Shown here: positions 41,201 to 51,980 of the stretch, in pieces | Layout of the letters: every line of letters begins with the position of its first letter | Numbering within the stretch: position 1 is the stretch's first letter | Assembly: GCA_026261815.1 (NCBI GenBank) | Contig: JAMPIT010000884.1 | Coordinates: 17,382,210 to 17,446,209, forward strand | Reading direction: 5' to 3' | Source of the DNA: Monarcha castaneiventris obscurior | Lineage: Eukaryota; Chordata; Aves; Passeriformes; Monarchidae | DNA length: 64,000 bases | The notes under the pieces: generated by a model | The model's database searches: none | The model's input: only the letters and a program-made list of their open reading frames with translations | What the model was told of the DNA's origin: nothing | Program-made: the position numbers and the translations under genes

Positions 41201-44200
41201 AAGATCTGGAACACATGAAATTGGCTACTTTCCCAATGCAACACTGTGCAAAATAATTCATCTTGGTTTTTTACTTTAACCAAAAAGCTAACCACAAATA
41301 ATGAATTCCTATATTCACAGTAAAAAAACCCACATACAACTTGCCCTGCCCACCAAAGGTGTACAAAAATTCCAAAATAAGTAGTAATTTAATTTTTGAA
41401 GCAGAATCAACATATAAAGTGACAGATGCACCAGGAGTTTCTGCTGTATTAAGAGACTAGAGGAAGTGTATTTCCGTAAGTTTGACTTTCATCTCTGCCT
41501 GACACAGGATTTGCAAGTCTGCTGTCTTTTAATATAGTTACAAACAAATGTGATAATGTATAAAAGAAGTATGATAAAAATGAAACCTTAAAAGCAGCTT
41601 GCTGAGAGTGAAGGGAACGCTAGTTTCTCATCTACACAGGCCATTGAGTTTACCCGATTACAGACTATTTAAACCCTTTAATTGTTACTCCTGACCCTGT
41701 CGTTAGCTCTCTGTGTTCCTGTGTGGTATCAAACAGGTGAATTTTACAGCGCAGCCCAACCTGCACATTTCATTCTGCACTGATCTGCATAGGAAACAAT
41801 CACATTTTGGCTAGAAAGCAGCACCCTCTTAAGCTCTGTTTTTATTAGCAAAGCTCATCTGATCAGTATTAATCTTTGCCAGTGTGAGTTCAGTTTCAAA
41901 TTCTAAGTGGTTCAGGACTGAGAATAGGTTACGTTTACTACTCTGGATATGCTCTCACAGCTCTTAAGAGGGACTATAAACTAAGAGGTGGTTTAACAGC
42001 TTTCTGCTTTCCTGCTCTTAGCCATCATTTCCCATCTGGAATGTGGTAAGTGATGGGGTGACTGCTTCAGGTACCTACAGAACGTAAGAAAGAGCGATTG
42101 TTCCTCAAATAAATAAATGTACTATAACTTCCATTGCTTCCACAGAAAATCAGCTGACAAAGCCAACTTCTACAGCTAAAACAAAGATGACCAATGTTTC
42201 ATAGAAATAACCACTATTTACAGATGGAGAGGAATGGAAGACAAAACACATTAAAAAGAATTTTCTAAGTTGATATTTCTTGTGCCAAAACCCTCTTTTT
42301 TAAGAGGTAAGATAATCTTACACAGCTTGAAGTGTGCCAGAGACAGGGAACAAAACAATAGCACAGATCTAATTTAAAGGTTCTAAAACGTAAATAAAAA
42401 TTCCAAACATTATGACCAAGATTCCAAATCAATATTCCTAAAATATTAACTAAATCAAACAGCAAATAATTCACAGCAAACACTTTCTACTTTTACCTAT
42501 GAATTGAGACAGTAAATTCAGTTTAACATTTCACATACTAATGTTGCCAAGAACTTCTGGCCACGAAGTAAAAGTTCCCAAGAACCTGAAATCCCATTTT
42601 AATCCACCCTCCTACCTCCAAGGGTGCCTCATGTCTCCTAAAAATAGTAAATGCACACAAAAATACAAAAATATGATTATTTACTGCAAAAGACAAACAC
42701 TTCACCTACCTTCTGTACTTTTCCAACCACAAAGGCAGAAATTCAACTGATAAAACATTTGTGCTGTCCTCTATCGTGTCTTTATTAGTTTTAACAAAAT
42801 TGTAAATTTAAAAAACAACCAAGCTTTCTCCTCCTTTAGTTCCACAGCTCTACACACCACAAACTGTAAAAAAGCTTTTTGAAAAGCCTGTCATGGAAGT
42901 AAAAGACTCAGGAAAATTCTCTCATATACTATGTACTGTAAACTTGAGTCTGTCACAGAGTTATTTGCTGTCTTTTAACATTATTATCCAATATGGTTAG
43001 TCTTTGTTCATGTAACTGCAACTTTTTGACACTGAGTAAGCAAGTGTTCAGTTGGAATCAATTCACAAACGAATTATTTCCTTTATGAAAATCACAGAGA
43101 GGAAGCTGCCTCAAGAGAGGCAATCTCCATTACCTAACCAAGCGATCTCTTCAGAAAGATACCACAGATGTCATTGGACATTAACAATTTGCTCTCTTGG
43201 GATTCACCCCAACACAAAGAGTGTGTAAAGTCTGGAGGGAAATGCCCACAGGACATCTCTCTCCGGGAGTGTATTTCAACCCCCTCACCTGCCTCCTCTG
43301 ATCTGGGCCTTACTCACCTGACCACAGGCTACCACTGTTTTACAGAAACAGGACTCAAGTAATGAACAGATACTTAGTCCCAGTTTTTGGATATTCAGTG
43401 TATGGCTCTGTACTTTGTTTACTCTGAACTGCAACATGACATTAAAACCAAATAAATGCCCCAATTTTCTTTCTGTCATGCTAATCACAACTAATCACTT
43501 CTTAACACCACCAGTGGGAAATAAGGATGCATTATTATACCTGTTGTTCAGGGGAAAAAGCAAAATGCAAACACATCCTGTGTTGTTCACTCAATGCTTT
43601 CCTACTACCAAAGAAGTATTTTATCATCTAATTTCTCTAGATGATTATCACCTTTATCATAGATATCTGGCTCACTCTTGGAGCATTTGTCATGCAATAT
43701 TGAAAAGAGCAAGACTCAGCAGACAATAATTTAGTTATAAAATTACAAATTACCTCACAAGGAAAAATGAGAGAGACCACACAGTGTGGCATTGGCCATT
43801 TCCTAAATTTTGAATGTTTAATTTTTCAAAACGAGTGTTATCTTCACCAGTTTTTCTGGGAGGGGTACAATAGGTAGGCTTAATTTTTTTTAGGTGTAAG
43901 AATATCAGGGAGAAAACCTCTCCAGCTTTCCACTGCATGAGATGATGCTGACAGTGTCATGCACAATCATCAGGATGGAACATCAAAAGCCATCACAGAA
44001 TCATTGGATGGTTTGGGTTGGAAGGGTCCTTAAAGATCATCCCATTCCAACCTCCCAGCTGTGGGCAGGGACGCCTTCCACTAGACCAAGTTGCTCAAAA
44101 CCCCATCTAACCTGGCCTTCACAAAGCCTCTTGTACCTTATCCTGTATGTTTGCTGTATCATACTGCAGAATAAAGTACAAAGTTTGGTCCCATATCTTC

Positions 44201-47200
44201 TATTTTCTGACTTCAGAGTAATGAGTCTCAAAAAGTTTGCAAACTCTTAAAGACTTTGTAGAGAATGTGCTCTCCTGACACAAATTCTTCTGCCTATTTG
44301 CACCACCTACAATCTTTTTGTATTTATCTCATTTTCCCAAGTTCTTATTGACACTATTTAGCCAGGTTTAACTAATTTCTGATATGGGATGCCACAAAAA
44401 CTGGACTATTGCAAGCCCCGGTGTTTTTCTGACCCTCAGACAATGACTGTCAGGATAGACAACTATATTTACCGTGAACATTGCCAAGAGTAACACAGGT
44501 ATCAGACTCCTCAAAGTTCTGTAACACCATTTTTTATGCACAGAGCCGCAAAAGAAATCTCTGATGAAAACCACCTTGGATTACGTAATTTACAGTGTCA
44601 AGATATTATTATACAAACACTCCTTGACAGGAGTGCTCTTTGACATCAAACAGGAGGCTGGAAATAGGATCCAAAATTAAACCGACATAGTACCAGCGAG
44701 CTTAATGGTTACACAAGTTTCTAAGCAATCTTTCACTTGCTGTAACTTAGTTGCTATTTCTCATGTGCTGCTGCACCCAGTGTTACAGAACGCTTTCACG
44801 CAAGAAGCTTGATTTGCATGGAAATGCGACCTTCTTGCTCTGAAAACGCACAGACAATGGAGATGACAGAAAAGCTACAGGACATTTCAAGCACTGGCAG
44901 CAAAGGGAAACAAAAACACTGACACAAAATTAAGCTGTCCAAACAAAAATGCAGTTAGACCAAGGCAGTCAAACAGTGAAAACATCTCAGAAAGCTTTTT
45001 TGAACACAACTGGTCAGACATCCCACTGCTTTTTGTTTGTATCCATACCCACTACCAAAGTAATTCACCAATACACTCTGTGTAGGCCCCACTATAAAAG
45101 CACAGGAATACACATGCAACATAAAAAATTAAATGTGCTGGCAACAGCCTCTCAGATTGCCAGGGAACTTACTAGCTTGGATGGATGACTCAATAAAACC
45201 TCAGGGTGCTAAAGGGAGAAAGAAGATAGGAAAAGATGGAGAAAATTTGGGATAGGAACAGTGTGAGAGAGAAAAAGAAAAGATGCAACAAGAAAAGAAT
45301 TTAAAATAATAACTGCAACATTAATTTACTAAGACAACAGAATCTTAATTAGTGATTTTAGCATGCATTACTAACCAGCTTTTGGAACATGAGAAACATG
45401 GAGAGTTACTCTCATGCAAGGTCCAAATTTCATCTTGATTTTTTCAGTGTAACAGATTTGTCCAGCCCCCACACATTTAATGTAGTTCTTTGTTTGGGTT
45501 TACAGATGAGTTTCACAGATTGAGAAGGACTTTAATTCCTAGTGCTTCCCTTGAATCAATTTCAAGACGGCTGAATGGTTTAGAAAACTAATTCAGTACC
45601 TGACACTATCTGAATGCTGAACACCAATGCTGGCTTTTTACTTTTAGTGTTACGAGACATCCTGATTTCCCTGGTAGCCCTTTTCATTTTAAGTTGAATA
45701 CATAATTTATTGTCCCTTCTTTGAAAAAAAAAATATCAGCTGAGAAGAAAAAACAGTCTCATCTACCAATATTATCAGCAATATTTTCAGTTGTGGGAGG
45801 AAATCCATGTTCACAAAAATAAAAAGCAGCCGAGTCTGTATGAGACTAGCCAAGCTAATTCTTGGGAAAGATAGAATTTGGATCAACACTTCAGTCATTT
45901 TTTTCCTGTTTTTTAAAAGATACTATCCTCCTGAATTTGAAGAAAGAACACCACAGCAGAAAAAAAAACAAACTCTGTGTAAGCCTGTTGAATATAGAGG
46001 TATTTTCCTGGCAGGGAATCACTGCTAACATTTTCTGATGAGAAGTTCCTAGAACTGCAGCAAGGGGAAGTTTGTTAACATATGGTTTTGGACTCTTTCT
46101 TCTCCCTAAAAATAACGAGTATATCTACAGGGAGAAAAACTATGCACTGGAAATGAAGATGGACAAAAATCCACTCATCTTTCCGGGAAAAACTTCTAAT
46201 ATTAGTTGGTCTCTCCCAGATTAGAAAAACAAAATGAAACAAAGTACACAGGCTGGGAAAGACAAGACAGAAAAAGCTGGGAAAAGAGTATCCTGAAGAA
46301 CAAATAAAGGAAAACTTTTTCACTGTAAAACTAATACATTAAAATAGAAGTTTGGAAAAAGAGTTTCCTAAAGAAAAGAAAAACCGCCACAGAGCATAAA
46401 AGCACTTCACAGAAAAACAGGGAGAGAATCTCCTGTGTGTGATTTGCCTCTAATGATTCCATCTCAGCCAAAATGAAGACAGGACACCAGGCCATGTAAA
46501 CTCAGCAGGGATTTATGAGTTGCTTTCAGCCTTCAGAATCTCCCACTGCATCTCCTGCTGGCAGCAGGATGACAATTCAGCACAGAAGCAGTGAATGTAG
46601 AATAATTAGAACATTAAGCAAACAGATTTGCATAACCATGGTATTATTATTTGAAAAAACAACCCCAGATATGAAAAACACTGCAGTTTTAGTTGCTAAG
46701 TCAAGGATCAATAAAAAATAGTTATTAGTGAGACGAGGAATAGTAACAACAAGAAATGGACACTTCAAGTGAGACACTGGAGACTGACATGGAACTAAAA
46801 ACAGTATCAACAACTTTTCAGCACCCTTGTGCTCCACTCAGTTAATATCTTTGTCTAGTGTAAAGTTAAATCCCTTTTACAGAAAAAGTGGAAGCTTGCA
46901 TGGTCCATGATTTCTCTGAGGCTCACTGTTTGGAGGTTAGCATGAGTTTCTTGCAAGTTTTTTATTTAATGGCTTAACAGTAGTCCAGCTCAGTCTCTTC
47001 TGCCAGCCTGGCTTCTAGGGCTAATAGATTTAACTGAAAGTACTCAAACTGTTCACTGGGAATACGAGACAAGGGAAAGAAGATTGATGTTAGACACATC
47101 TCCATTCAAACTGGGAGGGAAGCAACCTAAAAGACAAAGCTTTTAGCCATTTACTCATACAGCACGGAGCTACATGAGAACTTCCTTCCTGCACGTCTCT

Positions 47201-48557
47201 CATGAAAATCTGCACTAAGATAATGTAATAAACTCAACAGAATGAACCTCTAATTCAGTTTTAAACTGAATGCTCTTATGTAGCCATTAGTTTTAAGGTT
47301 AAATATGGCAATTATTTGCAATTGTTAACCATGCAGATGTGTAAAACCGAGTTTTAGAAGCTTTAAAATGGACCTTGATTATCTGTCATAATTATTTCAA
47401 GGATGAGAAGGACCTAATCCATCTTGAAAATGTCAGACTGCCTGAATAAATATCTGCAATGCATTTAAAAAGTGAATGCCTTTAAAAATATTTTTTTTTA
47501 CTTCTGTGCAAGCTACAATAAAACCCATTGAGAAATGAAAAACAGTTGGAAAAAAGATTATTAAAGAAATATGTAAATTTACTGTAGGTGTAAAACATAT
47601 TCAAGTGAATGTTAACAATATTTTCTTGAGTAACTACAAGTTACTCCACACAGGTAATGGTAGGCTATCAAATTTTTTTTGATTGTAGAACTGAAACCAT
47701 CCCGACAATGATTTAGGTAGCTTCTCTGGATGACAAGATGCTCTAACAACCTCCAGCAAATCTTAGCTACAATAGATTTCTCAACTCATCACCAGTGATG
47801 CAGGGTGAAACTGCAACTCATGGCAGAGATTTCAATGAAAGGGTCCTTCAGGTCTTCTGAAATACCCACTGAAAACAGCCTGTGAGGCCAATTAAATGTG
47901 TACAGCTACCTTTTCTTGCTACTGTGCTCTGTTGATGGTGAATAACAGAACAGTTGATTTTGTGTGGTAGAATGAAGGAGGACAAACATGGGTCTAGATA
48001 TGAATATGCAGAGTTTCATTTACACAGTTCTCAGGTGCATTAACACCCACCTCGCACCCACACAACAGGAATTCTAAACGGGCCTTAACTGATGACTCAA
48101 AATCACACACTTCGCTGGTGGCATATTCTTTTCATTTGTTTTCATGCTTTCCTCTGGGCAGGGCCAACCATGCACCTGAATTTATCACATTAACACCCAT
48201 AAGCACTGATAATTGGTACGTGAAATGTTCAGCTGTTATTTTTTAGCTGTTACATCAAGTTAACCTACAAACTGTACTGAAGCAGACTAAGCCTTAAATT
48301 CTTAGTACCTGTTAACAAAAAAGCCAACAGCACCGTTACTGCATGCAAGTGAAATTCAAACTTAGCACGAGGGTCTGAAAGTTACTTTCTGATAGGCTTA
48401 GCTGGTAATATGGCTTGCATGGACACACCTTCACAGTTCTTGCTGAAAAGAAATTGACAGAATTTGCTCTTAAGACCCAAAGTTTTCTTTGTAGACATGG
48501 GCAATGTGTTTAGAACGGTATGCTTGCAATGCATATATAAACATGAACTACCATTAC
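38253..48557 (-). other. ERC1 intron between exons 38059-38252 and 48558-48698
   Basis: This is a 10.3-kb AT-rich intron. One CR1 copy lies at 43994-44130. A 140-codon minus frame at 39972-40394 has no recognisable product. An AT-rich patch at 47240-47480 looks compositionally like a conserved non-coding element, but this cannot be tested here. Confidence 0.8.
43994..44130 (-). mobile_element. CR1 LINE 3' end, relatively well preserved
   Basis: The plus strand reads tcacagaatcattggatggt, then ttgggttggaagggtcctta and aagatcatcccattccaacc. It continues into 'ccttccactagaccaagttgctcaaaaccccatctaacctggcc'. This is the standard inverted avian CR1 tail, so the element is on the minus strand with its 3' end at the left. 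It is 5'-truncated after about 135 bp and is one of the least diverged copies in the window. Confidence 0.88.
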
Positions 48558-48698
48558 CTTCTTCAGCTGTGTCTCCATCTTCAAACATTCTTCCTTTTTC
48601 TGTTCTAATGCAATTTCCAGTGTCTTGAGTCTTGAATCTTTCTTCAGTCCTGATGAAGCTAATGATGAAGCATGCTCCTTAAGATCCAGTAATGATGT
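48558..48698 (-). CDS. ERC1: ERC1 coding exon, 47 codons
   Basis: This 141-nt, phase 0/0 exon encodes TSLLDLKEHASSLASSGLKK, then DSRLKTLEIALEQKKEECL, then KMETQLKK. The ASSLASSGLKKDSRLKTLEI stretch is characteristic of ERC1. The first residue is Thr where I recall Ala in mammals. The acceptor is ttttaatttag|ACA and the donor AAG|gtaatg. It is the same length as its upstream neighbour and, like it, symmetric in phase, so skipping either would keep the frame. It is separated by 10.3 kb of intron from the next exon to the left. Confidence 0.94.
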
Positions 48699-49781
48699 CT
48701 AAATTAAAAGGTGTGGAATATTTATCAAGTAAGTGCAATAGCTAGTTTCAATTCTGTCTTTATTTTCCTCCCATCCCTTCACAGTATGTTCAGGACCTAA
48801 TTTAGACCAACATATTTTTTCAGGATGTTAATGTCACTGACTTAAGACTGCTTGAATTAATTCAGACTTTCAGGATCAAAATAAAACCTTGTCTAAATTA
48901 ATTTGAAAATAATTTTTAAAGATGGACAATTCTATAAACTGGAACTTGTGCTCCCCGTGACAGCCATGTTTAAGAAAAACTGGTTTTCAATAAAATTGTA
49001 TTTTAAATCATATATGGTTAGAAGATTTAGCCACTGGGAGAGTTGAAAGCTTTTCTGTATACAGCTTCCATGGGGTAAAACTGATTCATGCCACCTTACT
49101 CCAAAAGGCATCTCAGCTTCTTTCTTTCTGAACCATTTTTGTGTTGTTCCTTTTTCCCTGTCAAATGTTGATTTCCATGTAGACAAAATCTTAGTACTTT
49201 TTGGGTACATACTTTTGTATTGTTTTACTTTGACTGAGTTTTGAAAAAATATTGTAAGCACACAAGCGAGGAACAGAGAAAGTTTCTATTTCTCTCATAT
49301 AATTAAGGCAATTTCTGCAGCCAACTGGCTCATTACCAACTATCAACTTAATTAATCAAAAAAAGACTCGAGAGCCTAAAGAGCTAGCTGTGTTGTTTGC
49401 ATAAAGGAACAAACATTATCCTCATGCTTTTGGCACTCATAGCTTTGATCAGCCTCTGCTCTTTCCTCCCTACATTTAGACAGGGACAAGCTTGTTCCCA
49501 GCCTTCCGTTGTCTATAAGCACAGCTCCAGTCAATGCCATCATTGACCATCAGTCAGTCACTACTAATAAGATTAACTGCTGCAGACAAGGGGATGGCTG
49601 CTATCCCTGAAAAGGTGGTTCTGAAACACTGATGCTTTGCAAATTCTCAAATGATGTATTTTACCAGATCAGCTTTGTTGAAGGACAATTACTATAAAGG
49701 AACAGATTTCTTCATCTCAAATGTAACAGAAACATAGACAACAAATAATTCTATCACAATAGATTGGTGTTGCTGGTCAAC
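48699..49781 (-). other. ERC1 short intron (1,083 bp)
   Basis: This intron joins exons 49782-49922 and 48558-48698. Its donor (gttgac) is weak and its acceptor (atttag) ordinary. No repeat or RNA gene was recognised inside it. Confidence 0.88.
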
Positions 49782-49922
49782 CTCTTTCTCTGTGAGATCT
49801 CCTTGTAAAATGCTGACTCTCTCTTTCAGGTCCTTAATGTCTTTCTTGTAGTTGTCGATCTCTTCCTGTTTTTCTCGTTCATCTCTGTCACGCTGCTCCT
49901 TTAAACGCTCAATGGTCTTTTC
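49782..49922 (-). CDS. ERC1: ERC1 coding exon, 47 codons
   Basis: This 141-nt, phase 0/0 exon encodes EKTIERLKEQRDRDEREKQ, then EEIDNYKKDIKDLKERVSI, then LQGDLTEKE, a highly charged coiled-coil segment. It joins the previous exon (ALAEK) to give the ERC1 signature ALAEKEKTIERLKEQ. The acceptor is ctcttttgtcag|GAA with a good pyrimidine tract. The donor is GAG|gttgac, weak because +3 is T and +5 is A. If the donor were missed, the frame would run 27 more codons and then stop. The intron to the next exon is only 1,083 bp. The exon call is firm because the encoded sequence ends exactly at the recalled family boundary (EKE). Confidence 0.93.
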
Positions 49923-50579
49923 CTGACAAAAGAGAGCACTCTGTTGAAGGAAATCCCTCTTAGTCAATTCAACTTCTGAGGCTTCTTATCACAACACTTC
50001 TGACACACTTTAAACGAGGAGAAGGAGTATATTGCCATTTTCTTTTCTTTACCGTTGTAAAGATCCTCAAGAAAGAGAAAACTTGAGAAATCTATGGATT
50101 CACTGCTGTGAAATACCAGCACTGTGAATACTGGATTCAATACTGTGAATGTCTGGATCTCTCGAAGTGCACAGTGCTGTTACAATGCAACCCAATTCAT
50201 CTGGTTCTGATTATCAAAATTAAACTAAACCAGGATGCATTACATATTGCTTCCTGGCTTATTTACATCTTATTTTTTTCTAAAATGTACAGTTAAATCT
50301 GTGGTCCTTCAGAGAAGAAGGGGTGTAGTGCCTATGTGACACTAGAATTTATATACAGTAAGAAAAGGCAACAAAATAACTTTCCAGTGACCAGATATCA
50401 ATGGAGCATTGGTTATCCTGGAATCTGAAGGGATGCAAGCAAATTCCCCAAACTCAGGTAAAGTTTAACCACAGTTCATAGAATCTGACAGACTAAGGGA
50501 GCTATGGCCCTGCTTCGCTGGGAATCATCACGAAAAAAAATCCACATAGTTACTCCAAAAATTTGTCCTACCAAAACAG

Positions 50580-50750
50580 ACCGGGAGAGTCCGTCTCCGA
50601 GCCGATAGCCTCCCGAAAACCGAGCAATAAAAAGTGTCATTTATCAGGATAATCGCTGCGGTTCCAGCCTGGGAACGCCGCCGTCCCCGCCTCACGGGCG
50701 CGTCCTGCAGCGCCCTCTAGCGGGGAGCGCCCGGCCGCGGCCGTTGCGCC
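50580..50750. promoter_or_regulatory. CpG-rich block flanking the minisatellite
   Basis: The sequence changes abruptly from AT-rich intron to CpG-dense DNA (gagtccgtctccgagccgat, cctcacgggcgcgtcctgca, gcccggccgcggccgttgcg). It is unique sequence next to the tandem array. Together they would score as an intragenic CpG island. Promoter or insulator function is inferred, not shown. Confidence 0.4.
50707..50726 (-). promoter_or_regulatory. CTCF-like binding site
   Basis: The minus strand reads CCCCGCTAGAGGGCGCTGCA. This fits the CTCF core CCASYAGRKGGCRS at all but one of its well-conserved positions (G for A at the third). It lies within the CpG-rich block. Occupancy is unknown. Confidence 0.5.
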
Positions 50751-51798
50751 CCGAGAACGCTCGGGAACCGCGGGCACCGGGAACGATCGGGAACCGCGCC
50801 GGGCAGCGGGCACCGTGCTGGGTGCTGGGCACCGGGCACCGGGAACCGCACCGGGAACCAGGAACTGCGCCGGGAAGCGGGCAGCGGGTACCGCAGCAGG
50901 CAGTGGGCACCGGGAACCGCACTGGGCAGCGGGCACTGGGCAGCGGGCACCAGGCAGCGGCCACCAGGAACCACGCCGGGCAGTGGGCACCAGGCAGCGG
51001 GCGCCGGGCAGCAGGCACCGGGAACCACGTCGGGCAGCAGGCACCGGGAATCACGCCGGGCACTGGGAACGATCAGGAACCCCGCCAGGCAGTGGGCACC
51101 AGGAACCGCACCGGGCAGTGGGCACCAGGAACCGCGCCAGGCAGTGGGCACCAGGAACCGCACCGGGCAGTGGGCACCAGGAACCGCGCCGGGCAGTGGG
51201 CACCAGGAACCGCGCCGGGCAGTGGGCACCAGGAACCGCGCCGGGCAGTGGGCAGCGCGCACCAGGAACCGCACGGGGCAGTGGGCACCAGGAACCGTGC
51301 TGGGCAGCGGGCAGCAGACACCAGGCAGCGGGAACAATCGGGAACCGCACTGGGCAGTGGGCAGCGGGCACCGGGAACTGTGCTGGGCAGCGGGCAGCGG
51401 ACACCAGGCAGTGGGAACGATCAGGAACCGCACTGGGCAGTGGGCACCGGGCACCGCGCTGGGCAGTGGACTCCGGGCAGCAGGCACCAGGAACCGCACT
51501 GGGCACCAGGAATGATCAGGAACCGTGCTGGGCAGCGGGCACCAGGAACCCGGCAGTGGGCAGTGGGCAGCAGGCACCAGGAACCAGGCAGTGGGCAGTG
51601 GGCAGCGGGCACCAGGAACCAGGCAGTGGGCAGCGGGAACTGCATCAGGCAGCGGGCACTGGGAACCATGCCGGGCAACGGGCACCGCACTGGGCAGCAG
51701 GCACCCACCGGGCAGCGGGCACTGGGAACCGCACTGGGCAGCAGGCAGTGGCCACTGGGCAGCAGGCACCGCACTGGGCATCAGGCAGCAGGCACCGG
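50750..51798. repeat. GC-rich minisatellite, 26-bp unit, about 1.05 kb
   Basis: The core period is 26 bp: copies of caccaggaaccgcgccgggc plus agtggg begin at 51123, 51149, 51175 and onward. Elsewhere the array mixes shorter GGGCAGC / GGGCACC modules with a GGGAACGATCGGGAACC variant, so both a simple and a higher-order organisation are visible. Stop codons are rare, which creates long artefactual frames on both strands (435 and 384 codons plus; 373 codons minus). The plus strand is G-rich with GGG runs spaced by four bases, as at 50823-50842. The array starts about 45 bp past the donor of exon 51843-51980. Confidence 0.95.
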
Positions 51799-51842
51799 CA
51801 CGAGCAGCTCCCGAGGGCAATTCCAGGGCTTCCCGCACTCAC

Positions 51843-51980
51843 CTTCTCTGCCAGCGCTTCTTCCAGCGTGGTCAAGGCGGTGTCAGTGTTTGTGGTGTCG
51901 GCCTGCAGGGATTTCACTCGATCCTTCAAGCTGCTCATCTGCTTCTCCTTGTCTCTCAGCTGTTCTTGAAGATTTTCGAT
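51843..51980 (-). CDS. ERC1: ERC1 coding exon (first in window), 46 codons
   Basis: This 138-nt, phase 0/0 exon encodes IENLQEQLRDKEKQM, then SSLKDRVKSLQADTTNTDTA, then LTTLEEALAEK. It is charged heptad sequence from the central coiled coil of ERC1. The acceptor reads ttgaccaag|ATC with a short, interrupted pyrimidine tract, and the frame meets a stop (taa) eight codons upstream, which fixes the intron side. The donor is AAG|gtgagtg, close to consensus. In the recalled mammalian protein the preceding residues are VLQKK; that exon is not within the 12 kb to the right. About 45 bp past the donor the intron becomes a GC-rich minisatellite, so an uninterrupted frame runs from this exon into the repeat; that extension is intronic and not protein. 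Confidence 0.93.

Larger units (their letters stand above)
49923..51842 (-). other. ERC1 intron carrying the minisatellite (1,920 bp)
   Basis: This intron joins exons 51843-51980 and 49782-49922. More than half of it is the tandem array at about 50750-51798. The rest is a CpG-rich flank at 50580-50750 and ordinary AT-rich sequence from 49923 to 50580. Confidence 0.9.

Noticed and set aside
50750..51798. CRISPR-like regular repeat array
   Set aside because: The 26-bp units are directly tandem with no unique spacers, and the context is a vertebrate intron.
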